This document shows positions 60,940-61,831 of a stretch of 61,831 nt of DNA, one piece after another. How positions within the stretch are numbered: position 1 is the first letter of the stretch; every line of letters begins with the position of its first letter. A program made the translations under genes and the position numbers. This DNA comes from an uncultured Christensenellaceae bacterium (lineage in GTDB: Bacteria > Bacillota > Clostridia > Christensenellales > Pumilibacteraceae). The stretch is from positions 1 through 61,831 of the forward strand of contig CAJUPB010000013.1 of NCBI GenBank assembly GCA_910588155.1, written 5' to 3'. The notes under the pieces were generated by a model. That model was not told the DNA's origin and ran no database searches. It saw nothing but the letters and a program-made list of their open reading frames with translations.

Positions 60940-61581
60940 TTATTTTAAGTATTTTGTGGCTTTTGCGTCGCAGCGTTCTTTTAAAAGCGCAAACAGCTCC
61001 GACGCGCTCCCCTTCAAGAAGCCGTGCGCGTCGACGATATACATAATACGATTTTGCTGACAGTAAATCGAAATAAAGTCCTTTCCCGCGACGACCTTGG
61101 AAACCATCGAGTACGGCATTGTTCCCGAAGATATTTCCTTTTCGCCGTCAAAATAGCGAGCCGATATGCCGTCGTCGCAAAAAGCATACATCTGACTTTT
61201 CCCCTCGGCGAACATCGGGTTTTTTGAATTTTGTATGTATGTTAGCAAAAACATTGCTCCGCCGAAAACATTTATTCCTGCGGCAACGGCGAAAATCACC
61301 CACATAGTTTGCAAAAACGTGGGCGCTATGCAAAAAACGATAGAAATTACAGACAGGACGCAAAACAGAACACCGACATACAAGGTCGGTTTATAAAACT
61401 TCGACATCATCTGTTTGGAAAACATTGTGCGGTTTTCGATTAGCGCGGGTTTTATTTCCCCGCCAGACACAGAAAAAGTATTTGCGGTCGGTTCGGTTTG
61501 CACTTCGAGCTGCGCGCCGCAACCGTCGCAAAAACCGGCATCATCGTTGTTTATTCTACCGCAATGAGGACAATTTTTCAT
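60940..61581 (-). CDS. Zinc-ribbon membrane protein, YcxB-like C-terminus
   Basis: The 213-residue protein begins with a zinc ribbon (CPHCGRINNDDAGFCDGCG, residues 4-22), has a linker, two transmembrane helices (about 68-87 and 92-114), and a soluble C-terminal domain (about 125-205) whose pattern MYAFCDDGISARYFDGE with a following strand-rich part looks like the YcxB-like domain. The function is unknown. It is first in a run with the DUF4132-like gene 32 bases downstream. Confidence 0.7.
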   Translation of the reverse strand: MKNCPHCGRINNDDAGFCDGCGAQLEVQTEPTANTFSVSGGEIKPALIENRTMFSKQMMSKFYKPTLYVGVLFCVLSVISIVFCIAPTFLQTMWVIFAVAAGINVFGGAMFLLTYIQNSKNPMFAEGKSQMYAFCDDGISARYFDGEKEISSGTMPYSMVSKVVAGKDFISIYCQQNRIMYIVDAHGFLKGSASELFALLKERCDAKATKYLK

Positions 61582-61609
61582 CGCACCCCTCCTCTTTGTT
61601 TATAAGGGT

Positions 61610-61639
61610 ATTATACACCGTCAAAGGCTTCTATGTCAA
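61610..61639 (-). promoter_or_regulatory. Promoter of the zinc-ribbon gene
   Basis: TTGACA (61634-61639) and TATAAT (61610-61615) with 18 bases between on the minus strand; GAGGAGG lies before the ATG. From 61640 to the window end I see no gene. Confidence 0.75.
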
Positions 61640-61831
61640 GTATAGTTTGAATATACGACGGTTGTCCGAAAGACAAGCGCGAAAAAACGTAAGCAGGGTC
61701 AACAGACGAAAGACAATTGCGAAAAATAACACAAGAAAAGGCAGCCTGCAACGGCAACGCCAAAAAAATTCCGCCGTCCCCTATGCTTACGGGAAACAGG
61801 ATTTCCTATACCATATATAATAATAGGCACC

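Overview
The window looks like chromosomal DNA from a spore-forming, low-to-mid GC Gram-positive bacterium of the class Clostridia. The evidence is an uninterrupted sigma-K gene, a ctsR-mcsA-mcsB-clpC operon, RNase J, a T-box riboswitch, strong AGGAGG ribosome binding sites and sigma-A promoters of the TTGACA-N17-TATAAT kind. A member of the Christensenellales or a nearby gut lineage would fit, but the sequence alone does not fix the genus. Most genes are on the minus strand; plus-strand genes are few (tracrRNA, tRNA-Glu, an HPr-like gene, groESL and a nucleotidyltransferase).

Positions 1-7000 hold a complete type II-A CRISPR-Cas locus. cas9, cas1, cas2 and csn2 are tightly packed on the minus strand and feed into an array of 11 identical repeats and 10 spacers with its own promoter. 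The tracrRNA is encoded on the plus strand inside the 5' untranslated region of cas9, with a consensus promoter that starts it almost exactly at the anti-repeat. Positions 7000-16600 carry housekeeping and regulatory genes: sigK, the wobble-uridine hydroxylation and methylation pair trhP and trmR, RNase J, tRNA-Glu(CTC), rfbC and rfbD, an orphan tryptophan synthase beta chain under a tryptophan T-box, an acidic unknown protein, and an HPr-like protein without the phospho-histidine.

Positions 16600-38400 are filled by two tandem genes of about 10.8 kb each. They encode paralogous surface proteins of about 3590 residues: signal peptide, glycine-rich domain, a long series of cadherin/Ig-like modules, one transmembrane helix and a cytoplasmic tail of exactly 97 residues by my count in both. 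The tails share a near-identical 17-residue motif, and both promoters carry the same direct-repeat box, TATGAA-N5-TATGAA. This pair is the least described part of the window.

Positions 38500-49000 encode glycolytic enzymes (pgk, pgi), a TIM-barrel isomerase, the ribosome hibernation factor and the CtsR stress operon with four operator heptads. After these come about 600 bp of strongly C-depleted, quasi-repetitive non-coding DNA and a dCMP deaminase. Positions 49000-61831 hold groESL without a CIRCE element, a GH63-like glycosidase with two palindromic operator candidates, RNase G, the DUF2344 and B12-radical-SAM pair split by a plus-strand nucleotidyltransferase, a DUF4132-like protein, and a zinc-ribbon membrane protein.
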